The position numbers and the translations under genes were made by a program. Positions 23,171 through 36,105 of a stretch of DNA of 64,000 bases are shown piece after piece (the stretch's first letter is position 1; each line of letters begins with the position of its first letter). The DNA is from Zeugodacus cucurbitae (taxonomy: Eukaryota; Arthropoda; Insecta; Diptera; Tephritidae), in assembly GCF_028554725.1 (NCBI RefSeq), contig NC_071669.1, positions 10,068,501-10,132,500 on the forward strand, read 5' to 3'. Below the pieces are notes generated by a model. That model was not told where the DNA came from and searched no databases. It worked only from the letters and a program-made list of their open reading frames with translations.

Positions 23171-23885
23171 CCCGGAATTCCTCTCGACAACCTGATCAAT
23201 TTGATGTAGATAACTCTGGATCTATCTCGATTAGTTTTTGATGTTATAAACAACTGTTAGGTGAACAAAACTATTCTACACTGTGCAACATATTGCGAGT
23301 GTATAAAAATGGTAATAAAAACTGAAAATATTGTTAATAAAAACTTTTCAGTGCAAGGCACGTCCACAAGTGGTAGTCAGTTGTTAACTAGAATACAATT
23401 TCATATTAAACGTTTGAACAGAAAGCGCATATTCGCGGTTTAAAAGCCACTTTAGCTTCAGTGTTATTTGAATAGTTCTATAAATGGTGGCTTGGCTGTT
23501 GCTTTGTTAGTGGTATATGAAAAATATATGGGTTTTTGGAGTGTCGATTTGATTAAAAAGTGGTTGAATAATCGCTGAATAAAAATAATTTTTTTCGCTG
23601 AATGAATTTTTTTCATTCAATACAACTCTCACTTATTGTTGTTGTGGCGTATTAAAGGAAATACTTCGAACAATATTTATCTCGAGTACCAACAGCTCTT
23701 CGTTCTCAACAGTCTCTTAAATAAAATTGATTTCCGTAATAAACAGCAACTTGAATTGATTTCCCTTTTAGTTTTATTTTTTACACACTCAAAAGAAAAC
23801 TATTTATATTTGCTTCACAACTCAAATGTAGTCGATTTGTGCTCTCATTTCTCAGAAATTGTATGTGTGTGTATATTTACACTTT
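23171..23885. other. Spacer, no gene seen
   Basis: AT-rich DNA. Open frames at 23261-23443 and 23636-23938 have no recognisable motif. Confidence 0.45.
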
Positions 23886-25081
23886 TATACTCTCGCAACA
23901 AAGTTGCTAAAGAGAGTATTATACTTTTGTTCGCATAACGGTTGTTTGTAACACCCAAAACTAAACGAGTTAGATATAGGGTTATATATACCAAAGTGAT
24001 CAGGGTGAAGAGGGGAGTTCAAATCCGAATGTCTGTCTGTCCGTCCGTCCGTCTGTGCAAGCTGTAACTTGAGTAAAAATTAAGATATCTTGATGAAACT
24101 TGGCACACTTATTTCTTGGCACCATAGGAAGGTTGCTTTCGAAAAAGAGCAAAATCGGACCACTGTCACGCCCACAAAATGGCGAAAACCGAAAACACAT
24201 AAAGTGCCATAACTAAGCCATAAATAAAGCTATGGAAATAAAATTTGGTATGAAGGATCACACTATGAAGGGACATATTTGGATGTAATTTTTTTGGGGA
24301 GGTGGGAGTGGCCCTGACCCCAAATAGGTTTTTTGTACATATCTCGGAAACCAATAGAGCTATATAAACCAAACTTTCTGCAGTCGTTTATTTTAGCCAT
24401 TTCTTTATACAGTCCAAAAATGAAAGAAATCGGATAATAACCACGCCCACCTCCCATACAAAGGTTAGGTTGAAAATTAATAAAAGTGGGTTAACTCTAA
24501 CGAAGAACGTCAGAAACACTAAATTTCACATAAGAAATGGCAGATGGAAGCTGCACTCAGATTTTTTTACAAAATGGGCGTGGCGTCGCCCACTTATGGG
24601 TCAAAAACCATATCTCAGGAACTACTCGACCGATTTCAATGAAACTTGGTTTGTAATAGTTTCCTTACATCCCAATGATATGTTGTGAAAATAGGCCAAA
24701 TAGCTTCGCAACCACGCCTACTTCCTATATACCAGAACTTTGAAGATGATCTGAATCGTTTACTTTACAGTATATAAATTAAGCACTAGTGAAGATATCG
24801 GTGCTGAACTTTGCACAAATACTACGTTTATGGTGTGGCAGCCCCATTCTAAAAATCACCGAAATCGGACCATACATGTTCAAGGCCCCATATATCGAAC
24901 ATGAGGACCTCGGTGCTTCTAACCTAATATTATGGTTTCCAACTTTCAATGGACTTTATACAATATATATGACGAATATGTGGGTCAAATTTTGTATTAT
25001 ATAATATAAATAAAGTTAAATAAATAAATTGCGAGAGTATAAAATGTTCGGTTACACCCGAACTTAGCCCTTCCTTACTTG
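23886..25081 (+). mobile_element. Family B rolling-circle-like element, copy B2
   Basis: This is the most complete family B copy: 5' palindromic TATACTCTCGCAACAAAGTT, 3' inverted TTGCGAGAGTATA, the GTTCGG/CCGAAC hairpin at 25046-25063 and the CTTG terminus followed by TTT. Compared with B1 and B3 it keeps an extra 60-odd-bp block at about 24300-24360, so B1 and B3 derive from a deleted subfamily. No protein is encoded. Confidence 0.65.
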
Positions 25082-26397
25082 TTTACCTCGAAGATGCTCC
25101 CGAAGCTTCACTTAACTTTTTTGCACTAACTTTTAACTTCTTTCCTCGCTCAATTATTTACGCATCTCTGCGCTGCATGTCTTGACTAGACTCCTTGCAC
25201 CCCTCTCTCCCCACAATGCAACGCAAAAACTATGCCAAAAACCCATTTAAAAAGCAAGCCAACCAAGTTGTGTGTGTGTGTGTGTTCAACAACACGATTT
25301 ATATTCCTAATGACTTATTTTCAACTACATTCATACATATGTATAACTTTACATACGATTACACAATCGGGCATACACGAGTACTGAGTTGAGTGTTTGC
25401 GTAGAGTCTGCAGTTTTTTACAGTTAGCTACAGCTATTATTGCTCTGCATTTCTCACTGTCTTCGTCTACTTCTTATTCTGCTTCTGCTTCTTCTCCTTC
25501 AGCTGCTGCTAAGCACTAATGCTTCCGTCCCTAGTATTTGTAAACAACTGAAGTTTTAACCCATTGACCTAATAAACCCCTATCATAACCCCGTTACGAC
25601 GCCAATGGCATAAACATTTCCGTTTCGCATAACCTCTAACTACGTCTTTGCGAAGCAATCTTGTAGTCATCTCTCCTGCTTGACGCTACTTGTACATACA
25701 AACACATATATATTTTCCTATGTGAGCTTATCCTAATTCACTAACTCTGCCTTTGACTCTTGGCTTCTTCATCTTCTTCTGCGCGTAGTAAGCAAGTGTG
25801 CTAGTCGCAAACAAACAACAAATCACTTCTAGTTACAACAACAATAACGGTCATTTAACTGTGCATGCATCTCATGGCTGCATGCCTGGGTGTTTGTGCA
25901 AGTGCCAGCATGTGACCCGTAGGTGCTTTATAGGTGTATCTGCTCTGGGCGCAGCTGGCATCGCCTGTGCATTCCGAGTATCCATTAATTATTTACACAA
26001 CAATGTTAAGCGTAGAGAATGGAAATATAAACAACAACAACAGCAAGCAACAAAGTGCATCAATTTATTCCAACACTTAAGCAAGTCTAGTGCTGGAAAA
26101 ATATGTCGCTTTAGTCTAGTTCAGCTTCCAGTTGGTTGCAGCGGTGTAATGTGGTGTTAAAGAGTTATTTTCTGATCCCAGCTGAGGTTCCAGCAGCCTT
26201 CTGAGTAAACGAATTCGATCTGTCCGACATCTGAAGGGACCGACGAGTATGAAGATGCTTCCGAAGGGCCCAGAGATTTTGGGACAGTTTTCTTATGTCA
26301 TTGACGGACGAACACCGACCTTTGTGATAGTAACTTTTCGATATTGGTCTGATCCAGGTTCCGCTGAGAGTTTTGATCCCTACATTCGACAAAAACT
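25082..26397. other. Spacer with CA/CTT-rich simple sequence, no supported gene
   Basis: A GTG-started open frame at 25798-26160 (120 codons) has runs of Asn and Gln from CAA repeats and no conserved motif. It is not called. A GT run lies at 25269-25283. Confidence 0.45.
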
Positions 26398-27080
26398 GTT
26401 ACCAATGAGCATCTTCGAATTTTGAAGTGGTTACAGTGATCTGAATCCGGTTATATGTGCGTTAAAGGGTCAACTTGTAAACTTGGAACTTTTTTGAATT
26501 AGGCCGATGTTTCCGATTTTTTGTTGGTTGACGCACAATTCATAAGCTAAGAAACTGGCTTACTCAATGGAGACTTGGACCTTGGACTATTTTTGGAAGA
26601 TCTTTAATTGAGAAAGTTAGTTTTTTCCGAATGTCGTTGATCTCTGTGGCATTGTATTGGATGCAAATATTGTCTAAAATCATCAAAAGTGTAAAAATCT
26701 CGTCTGTTCTATAAATCAATCTTTTGATCTGTCTTTTGATTTGCATTCTCTATCAGCAATGCTCCACAGTCTAGATGTAGAACCTTAGCCAATCAATATG
26801 TTGATTATTTTTCTTTTTATGACCCAAATTCAGAGTTTCTTACGGAGTATCGTTACCAATGAGCCCGTTCAGCCCATGCTTTGAAATGGTTGCACTGATC
26901 TGAATCCGGTTATATGTGCGTTGAAGGGTCAACTTGTAAACTAAGAAAATAAAGAAGAAGACTTAGTAGACCGAGAGATCCATATTAGACCTTTTTGAAT
27001 TAGGTCGATGTTTCCGATTATTTGCTGCTTGACGAACAATTCATTAGCTAAGAAACTGGATTACTCAATGGAGGGACTTA
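26398..27080 (+). repeat. Direct duplication of about 190 bp, copies roughly 450 bp apart
   Basis: The phrase TGATCTGAATCCGGTTATAT followed by GTGCGTTRAAGGGTCAACTT occurs at about 26434 and again at about 26896. GATGTTTCCGATT, TGACG.ACAATTCAT and AGCTAAGAAACTGG follow in the same order in both. The second copy has a short extra insertion after AACTTGTAAAC. The function is unknown. Confidence 0.65.
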
Positions 27081-27570
27081 CCTTGGACGTTTTTAAGTTA
27101 ATTTTTTTTAAGCAAAAAGGTATCTAAAATTAGCTGATTAGTTGAAAATTAGTTGAAAAAAATATTTATTTAGGAAGTTTTTAAAAGTTTTTTCTGGATT
27201 TACTAGTTAATATTTTACTTCAAAGTGTTGTAAATGATATTTTCTTCATTGGTATGCATATCGGCCACTCCAACTATACATATATGCCAGGCTCATATTG
27301 CATGCAGTGTGAAAAATCGCCCGCGGGATTGCAACATTTCATGCACATTAGTAATTTATGTAGCCACTAGATTGCAATGCTGGTATTTTGTACGATTACG
27401 TTTCCGTTCTGATTACAACGTCTATGCCTGACTTCCGTGTTGAGCGTCTGTACGGAAGTGTAGCAGTAATGCAAGGCACATCATGTATAGTACATATCAG
27501 CGTTACACTCTTGCAAGTTTTGCAGACTTGAGCGCTGAGTTGATTACTTAGAACTTTAGAAGTTTTGTGA
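27081..27570. other. Spacer, no gene seen
   Basis: AT-rich DNA without motifs that can be named. Confidence 0.45.
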
Positions 27571-28745
27571 ATCTTATTATAAAGATTATATTATTTAGAA
27601 GGAAAAATACTTTTTAACTAGATCAACTTAATGAATAGCATCACAGATATCCGTGTTGTGAAGAGCATGACAAATTGTATAGAAAAGACTGGGGGAAAGG
27701 AAAAGGAATAGTGCAAAGTTGAGCTTTTAAGCTTCGAAGCAGCTAAGTTAATGGGAATGAAATTTTTGTCTTTCGTCTTTTACTTTTCAGAGGTGGCTTG
27801 AAAAATATACATCAAAAACCAGAAAATCTCTTTGACAAGGTTGAAAGCTTCGTACTATTATTGCTTAGCTTTTGAGGAAGCTTTCTACAATTTTTCTAAA
27901 ATGTTAAACAGCATCATATCATCACTGAAGAGCTTTGAGCTTTACGGATCCTCGAGAGCTTTTGAGAGCTTTTCGAAGTATTTTTTTACATACATTTTTT
28001 GGGAATATCTTAATGTTTCTGCATCAAATGGGGAGTCTCAAAGTTGTCCCTTTCACCCATGGCATATACCCAAAAAATAATCTTATTCTAGATATTATAT
28101 TATTTAAAAGAAAAAAGTTGTTTTTAACTAGATCGACGCAATGAATAGCATCATAGATATCCGTGTTGTGAAAAGCATGATAAATAGTATAGAAAAGGCT
28201 GTGGGAGAAAAACTGCAAAGTTGAGCTTTTAAGCTTCGAAGCAGCTAAGTTAGTGGAAATCCAAATGTGACTTTCGTCTTTTACTTTTCAGAGGTGGCTT
28301 GAAAAATATACATCAAAAAGCAGAAAAAGCTCTTTGACAAGGTTGAAAGCTTCATACTATTATTGGGTAGCTTATTATGAAGCTTTCATAAACAATTTTT
28401 CTAAAATGTAAAACAGCATCATATCATCACTGAAGAGCTTGAGAGCTTTTCAGAGGCGGCTTAAAAAATATAAATCAAAAAGCCGAAAAAGCTCAATGAC
28501 AAAGTTGAAAGCTTCATACTATTATTGCGTAGCTTCTGAGAAAGCTTTCATAAACAATTTTTCTAAAATGTAAAACAGCATCATAGCATCACTGAAGAGC
28601 TTAAAGCATTACGGATCCTCAAGAGCTTTTGAGAGCTTTTTTGAAGTATTTTTTTATTTCACAGATAAACTTTTTTTGAAGTATCTTAATGTTTCTGCAT
28701 CAAATGGACAGACTCAAAGTTTTCCCTTTCACCCATGACATATAT
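27571..28745 (+). repeat. Tandem segmental duplication, about 510 bp and 665 bp units
   Basis: The first unit starts ATCTTATTATAAAGATTAT at 27571 and the second starts ATCTTATTCTAGATATTAT at 28080. Both continue through AATGAATAGCATCA, ATATCCGTGTTGTGAA, TTTTAAGCTTCGAAGCAGCT and a long AGCTTT-rich part. The second unit has a further internal duplication of about 160 bp (28290-28610). Neither unit has coding potential. Confidence 0.75.
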
Positions 28746-28850
28746 GTACCTCCAAAAGCTTAAATAGCTTAGAAATTGAGAAGACCTCCACACAAATATA
28801 GGTGCAGAGCTTTCAATATTTACTGAATTGAAATTTGTGAGAAACATTTT

Positions 28851-30100
28851 TATACTCTCGCAACAAAAGTTGCTAAAGAGAGCATTATAGTTTTGTTCGC
28901 ATAACGGTTATTTGTAACACCCAAAACAAAAAGGGTTAGATATAGAGTCATATATACCAAAGTGATCAGGGTGACGAGTAGATTTGAAATCCGGATGTTT
29001 GTCCGTCTGTCCGTCTGTGCAAGCTGTAACTTGAGTAAAAATTAAGATATCTTGACAAAACTTGGCACAAATATTCCTTGGCACCATAAGAAGATCAAGT
29101 TCGAAAATGGGCAGAATCGGACCATTGCCACGCCCACAAAATGGCGAAAACCGAAAACACATAAAGTGTCATAACTAAGCCATAAATAAAGTTATAAAAG
29201 TAAAATTTGGAACAAAGGATCGCACTAGGAAGGGGCATATTTGGATGTAATTTTTGTGGGGAAGTGGGCTATATAAACCAAACTTTCTGCAGTCGGTTCT
29301 CTTACATACCCCACCACACACCATGAAAATAGTTGAAATCAGATAATAACCACGCCCACCTCCCATACAAAGGTTAGGTTGAAAATGACTAAAAGTGGGT
29401 TAACTCACTAACGAAAAACGTCAGAAACACTAAATTTCACATAAGAAATGGCAGATGAAAGCTGCACTCAGATTTTTTTACAAAATGGAAAATGGGCGTG
29501 GCATCGCCCACTTATGGGTCAAAAACCATATCTCAGGAACTATTACTACTACTACTACTACAAAAAATGGGCGGAATCGGTTCACAACCACTACTACTTT
29601 CCTTATAACTCAATTTTGAAATCCATCTTATTCCTTCACTTTATAATGTAAACATAAGGAACCAATGAAGATAACGGAATAAAACTTTACACAATTAGTG
29701 CATATCATCTCTGGCTTCACTTGTGAAAAAATTGTCGAAAACAGACCATAACTTTTCAAGGCCCCAGATATCGAACATGTTGAACTCTGCGCCTAAGGAT
29801 AAATTTTAACCGAAAGTATGGGTAAATCTCTCAAATATCTCAATTTAATTCAGAGGAAATTGTTTTCTTCTAATAGTGTGTCTCTGTTCCAAAAATTATT
29901 AAAATCGGGTCATAACATTTCCATATACCTCATTGTATTTTTTTCAAAAGTATCTTCTCCTAGCTCCCATATACCTAATTATAGGTTTTTCAAAAATACG
30001 GGGAGCTTTATTCCCCATATATGTATTGGTTAAATTTCTTCAATAAATTGCTAGAGTATAAAATGTTCGGTTGCACCCGAACTTAGCCTTTCCTTACTTG
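28851..30100 (+). mobile_element. Family B rolling-circle-like element, copy B3
   Basis: The left end is TATACTCTCGCAACAAAAGTT and the right end has the hairpin GTTCGGTTGCACCCGAAC (30065-30082) and CTTG at 30097-30100. The inner inverted repeat is worn (TTGCTAGAGTATA). The left half shares the deletion seen in B1. The right half (about 29550 on) differs from B1/B2 and begins at a CTACTACTA microsatellite, suggesting a chimeric or rearranged copy. Confidence 0.6.
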
Positions 30101-31431
30101 TTTTAAAAATACTTTTGTAAGTGGCAACTCTATTTGAGTACAGGGTTGCATTGATACAGGGTGTGTATGAAATCTATTTTTTTAAAAGCATATGCGATGA
30201 GTGTTTGAAAAATCCATTTATTGTTATTGTTGTTGTTTTTCAAAAAGGCGGCACGGTGTTGCATTGGACATTTAACTGCATTTAAATTTGCCTGCCATCA
30301 CCATACAGCAATTAATACGGTTACTTGTACATATATATGTGTAAATAACTGTACACATGTACATGCATTACTAGGTTTAAAGCCTTTAACCCAGTCCATT
30401 ACTGTGAATGTCAGCACAATTGTGTTTACTTTATCGCAAACTTCAGCCAGTTGACAAGCGGCCGTGCTGAGAGCCCTCGAAAAAAATTGCATAAAACACA
30501 CACACACCTGCATACAGCTTTCGTTTACTTTGTCGTCGGTCGCTGGCAGCAGCAACAACATTTACAGTAACAGCAACAATCAGCTACTAGCGGTAACGGA
30601 TGTTGTTCCATGTTGTCATTTGTCGGTTGAATGTGCCCAGCGACAATTTCGCTGTTTTTACATATTTTATTTTGTTTTCATAAAGGGTTAACCCTTATTT
30701 GGTTTTTGTTTTTGCTTTTTGCGCTTTTTTGTGCTCTCATACGGAAATATTTACGCTGCGCATTTTGGTTGCTGTTTTGCTCTGAGGTTGTTGTTGTTGT
30801 TGCGTTTTACGTTACTCTCTACAACAGTCGGAAGCCGGAAACGGAAACAGTTGCTCATAATAATTACGTGGAAAATAAACAAAACCAGCGGAACATTAAG
30901 ACAACAAGTGGTGAGAGAGACTGCCACTGCCGTAAAAAATTATACAAAATGAGCGCAGAATAATTGTGCGTACTTAAACAGGGTTAAATAGCGGATGGAA
31001 GCGGGGAAAGCGGGAGGCGGGTGAGATTGTCGTGGAGTGTATAGGTGTGGTGAGTAAAAAAGTACCCTGTAGGAAATTTAACAATGGAATGGGTTTTTAA
31101 TTTATTTTAAGACTTTCGGTCTATACTGGGACCTTCTGAGAATCTTATCATGAGAAATATAATACCTTAATGAAGACTATGAGACCCGAGACTGAGATAT
31201 TTAGAATGTCAAAATGGACTTGTCTCATATTTTCACTAACATTTTTTTCGGAATTTGGATTTTCACGAGCTTTTTTGATAACTGGTGCTAAATAACGGTT
31301 AATAAAGAATGAGAAATCGTTAATAACAGTATATAACATTCGGATGGGTATAGAACCAAACCAATTTGAGAGATTAGGTAGGCAATTCTTATTTATTAAA
31401 TTCTTTATAAAAAGTGTTACAGTGATCGGAT
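30101..31431. other. Spacer with GTT repeats, no supported gene
   Basis: GTT/CAA trinucleotide runs occur near 30220, 30545 and 30785. Open frames on both strands at 30221-30963 have no recognisable motif. Confidence 0.45.
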
Positions 31432-32300
31432 TTAGTTCAAATATGCGCCGTAGAAGCCCTCCTCCTTATTTGCGAATAACTCGGACAGCAACTTTTCATA
31501 TGCCTCTTTTGAGTTCAACTTTAGACCACCAAGGGCGTTCGCCATGGACAGGAACAGGTGGTAATCACTTGGCGCTATGTCCGGGCTATATGGTGGATGC
31601 GTTGGCGTCTGGCGTTGTCCTAGTAGAACACTACACCCTTCCTGTAGACCAATTTTGGACGCTGCTGGTCCATCGCCTGCTTCAAGCGGTCCAGTTGTTC
31701 GCAGTAGATAGTAGAATAAAGCGTCTGGCCATATGGGAGCAGCTCATAGTGGATGATGACGACCGTTTTCGTTTGATATTATAGTATGTGATCCATTTTT
31801 CTTCGCCAGTCACCATCCGTTTTTCTAACTGGCCTTTCTCCCATTGGGACTCACGCGGTCAAATTAAAAATTTTACCGGATGCTAGCTGCAAAAGCTGCC
31901 TAGAAGAAGGTGAGGTAGAATCCTCCCAGCATTTCCTTTTGGAACGTCCCGCTTTTGCGAGATCTAGACAAAAAATCCTTGGATCTCACTTTTTTGGGCA
32001 CCCCCGCGAATTAGCGGATACATAAGTTAAAAACCTCTGCAGATTTGTGGTAGGTTCCATGCGCTTTGTTGATTCATTGATAAGTGAGGGAGTTGAATTT
32101 TTACGGCATCACAAAGGACTGCTCTCGATAGTCTAAGTGGGTTTTCCCCTTTATAGGGAAACAGCCTTCGTACCTAACATAAACTAACCTAACCATCCGT
32201 TTCAAAAATATGGGTCGAGTTCGTTCCGTTTCAGAACAAGGTTTTTTTGCGTCAAATCATTCCGCACTCAAGCATCAATCTTTTTATTCTAAGGGGTGTC
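31432..32300 (-). pseudogene. mariner (DD34D-type) transposase relic, interrupted by a retrotransposon fragment
   Basis: Reverse-strand reading gives KRNELDPYFLKRMVTGEEKW, around the first catalytic block. After the inserted non-LTR piece (31823-32191), a frame change leads to IHYELLPYGQTLYSTIYCEQ, then LDRLKQAMDQQRPKLVYRKG and FY.DNAR, the second block. A short deletion follows and then PPYSPDIAPSDYHLF, the third block, and GLKLN. The C-terminus (GAYLN and a stop, 31432) is reached after another deletion. The usual TGDEKW motif reads TGEEKW, so the first catalytic Asp is Glu here. Stops, frameshifts and the insertion make it dead. The open frame on the opposite strand is its shadow. Confidence 0.8.
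31823..32191 (+). mobile_element. 3' fragment of the non-LTR element seen at 19925-21722
   Basis: From TTCTAACTGGCC onward this matches the reverse complement of 19925-20290: the Cys/His knuckle region, the stop, the 3' UTR and the CCTAA-type tail. An 11-bp duplication, ACCATCCGTTT, flanks it (31812-31822 and 32192-32202). It therefore inserted into the mariner relic as a strongly 5'-truncated copy. The tail here reads CCTAACATAAACTAACCTAA, slightly different from the other copy. Confidence 0.85.
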
Positions 32301-33729
32301 AAAGTTGGATCTTCGAAAAATAATTAGCTCGCACATCTTTTATTATTTTGAAAGTGTTTCAGACCTTTCAAGACCGGGTATTCGCGAGCTGAGTATAGAC
32401 TAGGTTCCATCTATAATCCCTTTCTTATTAAAGGAAGGAGATACCATAAGTCGTATGATTCATGAAAAAAAATTTCGAGACGATATGCTACTCAATTAAT
32501 TTTTCGTTCTTGTAAATTAAATTTAACGTTTACTTTCCTACAGGGATGTCACGCTAAACGGTAAATGGGAGAGAATGCGTGAGCAATGCGCTAACCGCTT
32601 GTATTTCATTATTTCATTGCATATGTGCAGGCGTTAAATGCTCTAGTATTTTTCCTGCCGCAACAAGCACTTCCTTCCCGGACAGTTGCTGTGCGGTTAT
32701 TTATTTTATGTACTACATACGAGCGCCATTGTCGCTTTGATATCTGCCGTTTATTACACACAAACAATCAGACATACATACCCACAATTTTGTTGTTGCA
32801 ATGCTTTTGCATTGTAATTTGCAGTATTTTTTATCGCAACAATACGCCGCTGCAGCTGTCATTTGTTTGCAGCGCGTACTTTTTTATTGTTGTAAGCATA
32901 TTTTTTTTCCATTTTTTCGTCGGCCTTTCCTTTCGCCCAAGCCCTCCGGGCTCCGGGGTGAATGCCTTGGTGGCACTTTCATTTAATAACAGTTCGCAGA
33001 GTGCAGGCATGTTCGCCCGGGGCGTGTATGTTGGCATGCAATCAAATACCTTTGGCCATACGTTGTGTACACACACCCCTCTCCTCTCACATAGCCTTAA
33101 CATGCTGTATAGCACTTATCCGTTCACCCTGGTAATTAAATCGGTCACAAAGGCTACACATATCAGTTGCACTACGGGGGCGTGTTAACCTCTTTTACAG
33201 AGTTTTTACGAGAAAATTGCTACTCTCGACTATTGGCAAGCACTACCGCCGTTGGTTGTAGTTAATATTTTTATTTTTTTTTTGTTTTTGTAAAAGCTTT
33301 TGTAGTGCTGTGAAAAGAATTATAATGGATATTTTTTAATTTGATATTGTTTGCATTTTTAAGCACCTTTACACCCTCGAGGGTGAAAACATTTAAAACT
33401 GTATTTGCGTGTGTGTTAGCATTTATGCATGCACTGGATTGCCAAGGGTTAAAGTTCAACCAGCGGTCATTATATTAATTTGACTAATGACCCATGGTGA
33501 TATTAACAGTAGCAAATTGCATTACATGAGTTTATTTTTGTTTCAATGTAATTGCGACAGCTAATTATTTCTTCACTTGCACTTTATTATGTTATAACCA
33601 AAATAGTTTCATGACAGTCCCGTAGTCTTTTTTGGTCTGTGAATTATGAATAATTATTATTATTTTAATCATTCTCTAGTTTAGCTAAGAACAGTTTTAA
33701 CACTTTGCCACTTTTCTTCAATCGGTGTC
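32301..33729. other. Spacer, no supported gene
   Basis: A + strand open frame of 187 codons (32625-33188) starts at a non-ATG codon, is Phe/Cys/Leu-rich, and overlaps an antisense frame. It has no family motif and no flanking splice pattern, so it is not called. Confidence 0.45.
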
Positions 33730-34870
33730 ATAAAAGCTTCATCAAAGCGCATATATTAAAGCTCTCAGCAGCGAAAGCTCAATTACATTCTGATGCAGGT
33801 GAAAGCTTCAAATTATAATCACTTTCATCTACTCAGAGGTGGCTCGAAAGCTATATAAAGCCACATACCTTAAAGCTTTCAGTTGTGAAAGCTCAAATAC
33901 CAATAAGGGTGAAAGCTTCAAATTATTTTGGCTTTAGTATGAACTTGCATATATTATTTTAGAAGAATTTTAGAAGAATCTGTTGATGTTCATTGCTTTC
34001 TGTGTGGGCTTAAAAAGCTTCGTACCTTAAGGTTATCAAGAGTTTTTTGAAGAACTAAATCACTTTCAAAATAGCTTTGTGCTTTTAGGTTTAATAAGAG
34101 TATTTAGGAGCTTTCTGATGTAAATTTTTTTATTTTATAAAAAGCTTTCGCGGAATCCTTAATTGTCATAAGAAAATTGTCGATTTTTTTAGTTATGGCT
34201 AAAATCCGAGCTAAGAGTCCTCCAAAGTGCTAATCCTCTTCCAAACTGCTCTAAAAATTTCATGGGAGCTTTTTCTTGTTAGAAATTCACTCAGTGTCTC
34301 CCTCCTTCAGATTTTATAGAGAGCATATGACCTCCTTATTACAGGCCAATACAATATGTATTTTAGATTTCATATTTCTGAGAAACTGAGTTACATAATT
34401 GTTTTGGCAAAATCTGGGTCATATATCATACTATATTTAAAATACACCAAAGGAGTCTCTTAAAGCTTTCTGTACGTTGAACAGAGTCCTTCTCGCAAAG
34501 ACAAGGATAGTCAGATTTCACTTATGAGTGGAATGAGTTTTTAAGGCTATTTGACGACAAATAAGAGTTTCCCATAAAAGCTCAATATAACTGAAATTAA
34601 ACTTTGGAAATCTCTCCTAGTTCGAGTGCTATACGAGCACCGATGCGATTTTAAGTCTGAGGAGTCTTGCAAAGCTTTCGGTATGTTGTTGTTTAAAACA
34701 TGGTCGAAATACTGAACATAAAAGCTTTCAAGTTTTCATACAATATATAGCGTAGTTCTCTTTGCAACAGCAGTAAAAGCGCAGCTTTCACCGCTGAGTG
34801 AAAGTTCTACCATTATTCAAAGCTTACCGTAAATCAAAAAGCTTTTCATGAAAGCGCAGTGGTCGAGCTC
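33730..34870. repeat. AAAGCTTTC-rich degenerate repeat region
   Basis: Two units of about 115 bp are clear (TTAAAGCTCTCAGCAGCGAA at about 33756 and TTAAAGCTTTCAGTTGTGAA at about 33870, each followed by GGTGAAAGCTTCAAATTAT). Further AGCTTT motifs continue with decreasing order to about 34860. No gene is seen. Confidence 0.5.
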
Positions 34871-36105
34871 ACATCGTACCGGCACTATAATGACATTCCA
34901 CCTATTCAAGAGGATATTTAAGATTATACTATCTAAGTACGTTTTTAAGAAGATTATGTGAAGCACCCTGTATTTATGAATATCATGCTATTTCGTCTCG
35001 TCTCCCAGAAAAATGCAGCCAACTACTTTAACACATTTTTATATAATCTATGAACTCCACAAAAACTCAAGTGCCTTTGCTTCAAGTGGTTGTCTAATAT
35101 GTTCCAAAAGCTCATTTGATTTCCTTTATTTGAATCACCAACAGCTTGAAGCCACCTACATGTGTTACCACACATCGCTATGCAGTTCTTAAATATGTAG
35201 AGCTGCTTAACTGTCGCCATTGTAAATGTCCATTTGTTGGTATGTTTGCACCCATAGGCTTTGTCATACCCTTCCAACTGTCTAAAAACTCAAGGAAACG
35301 GACCTTATCTATAGCAACTGTCTATTCGTTTGTCTGCCTGCAAGTCTAACCGCGGCCACACAAACTTTGCTCGCATTTTTTTCACTTTTATTGTATTTTT
35401 CGATTTTTTTTACTTCTGCTGGCTCTTGGTAAGCTATGAGCTCTCAAGCCGGATGTGACATCGGCTGGGCAATTGACCACATCGCTCTGGCGCGCCGGAG
35501 TCTTTTGAGTGCACTTCCGTGCTTATATGCATCGTCACATACATTCATGACTGTGTGTTTTGCTTAAAGTATGTGTGGCTGAGTACCACCGTGTGGCATA
35601 TTGCACATATTGCCCTTCTCGGCATATGCTCGGCTTCGTGTGTCATGTGCAGTTTATTTGTTGTTGTTATTGTATGGTTTCAAGTTTTGCTTTGTTGTGT
35701 TCACCCAAATGGCGTTTTTTATTTCTATTTATTTTTATAGTTTTTATGGGGGTTTGAAAGTTCTTGAATATCGTAAAGTTTTCATTGCGATAGGCGAATT
35801 GAGTTTTGTTTAAGTTTGACATTTATTTGATTGTGATAAGGAATTTGTTGTTTTCCTTTTGAGTGACAAGTTTTGAAGTTTGTTGTTCTTCCTGAGTGGA
35901 GTAGGTGTTCTTTTCTGACGATGAAGGGATTGATTTTGTGTGGTAGTTTCAAAATAACCCAAATCCATGGTAGATTACGAAAGAGTCCTTCTCAGTGTTG
36001 AGAAGTGCCTGGATTTATTTGATGTTTCGAGTTTACACAAAGAGGCGAGGAGATCGATAGAAAATTAGAAAAAAAAGAGAGACCTTCCGCTAAGATCCCG
36101 CCTCA
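34871..36105. other. Spacer, no supported gene
   Basis: Short overlapping open frames at 35023-35813 on both strands lack motifs. Nothing else can be supported. Confidence 0.45.

Noticed and set aside
25798..26160. 120-codon open frame with poly-Gln/Asn
   Set aside because: GTG start and CAA repeat content; no recognisable protein.
31344..31784. 146-codon + strand open frame
   Set aside because: It is the antisense shadow of the mariner transposase relic on the reverse strand, whose motifs are clear.
32625..33188. 187-codon + strand open frame
   Set aside because: Non-ATG start, hydrophobic low-complexity content, no splice context and a competing antisense frame.
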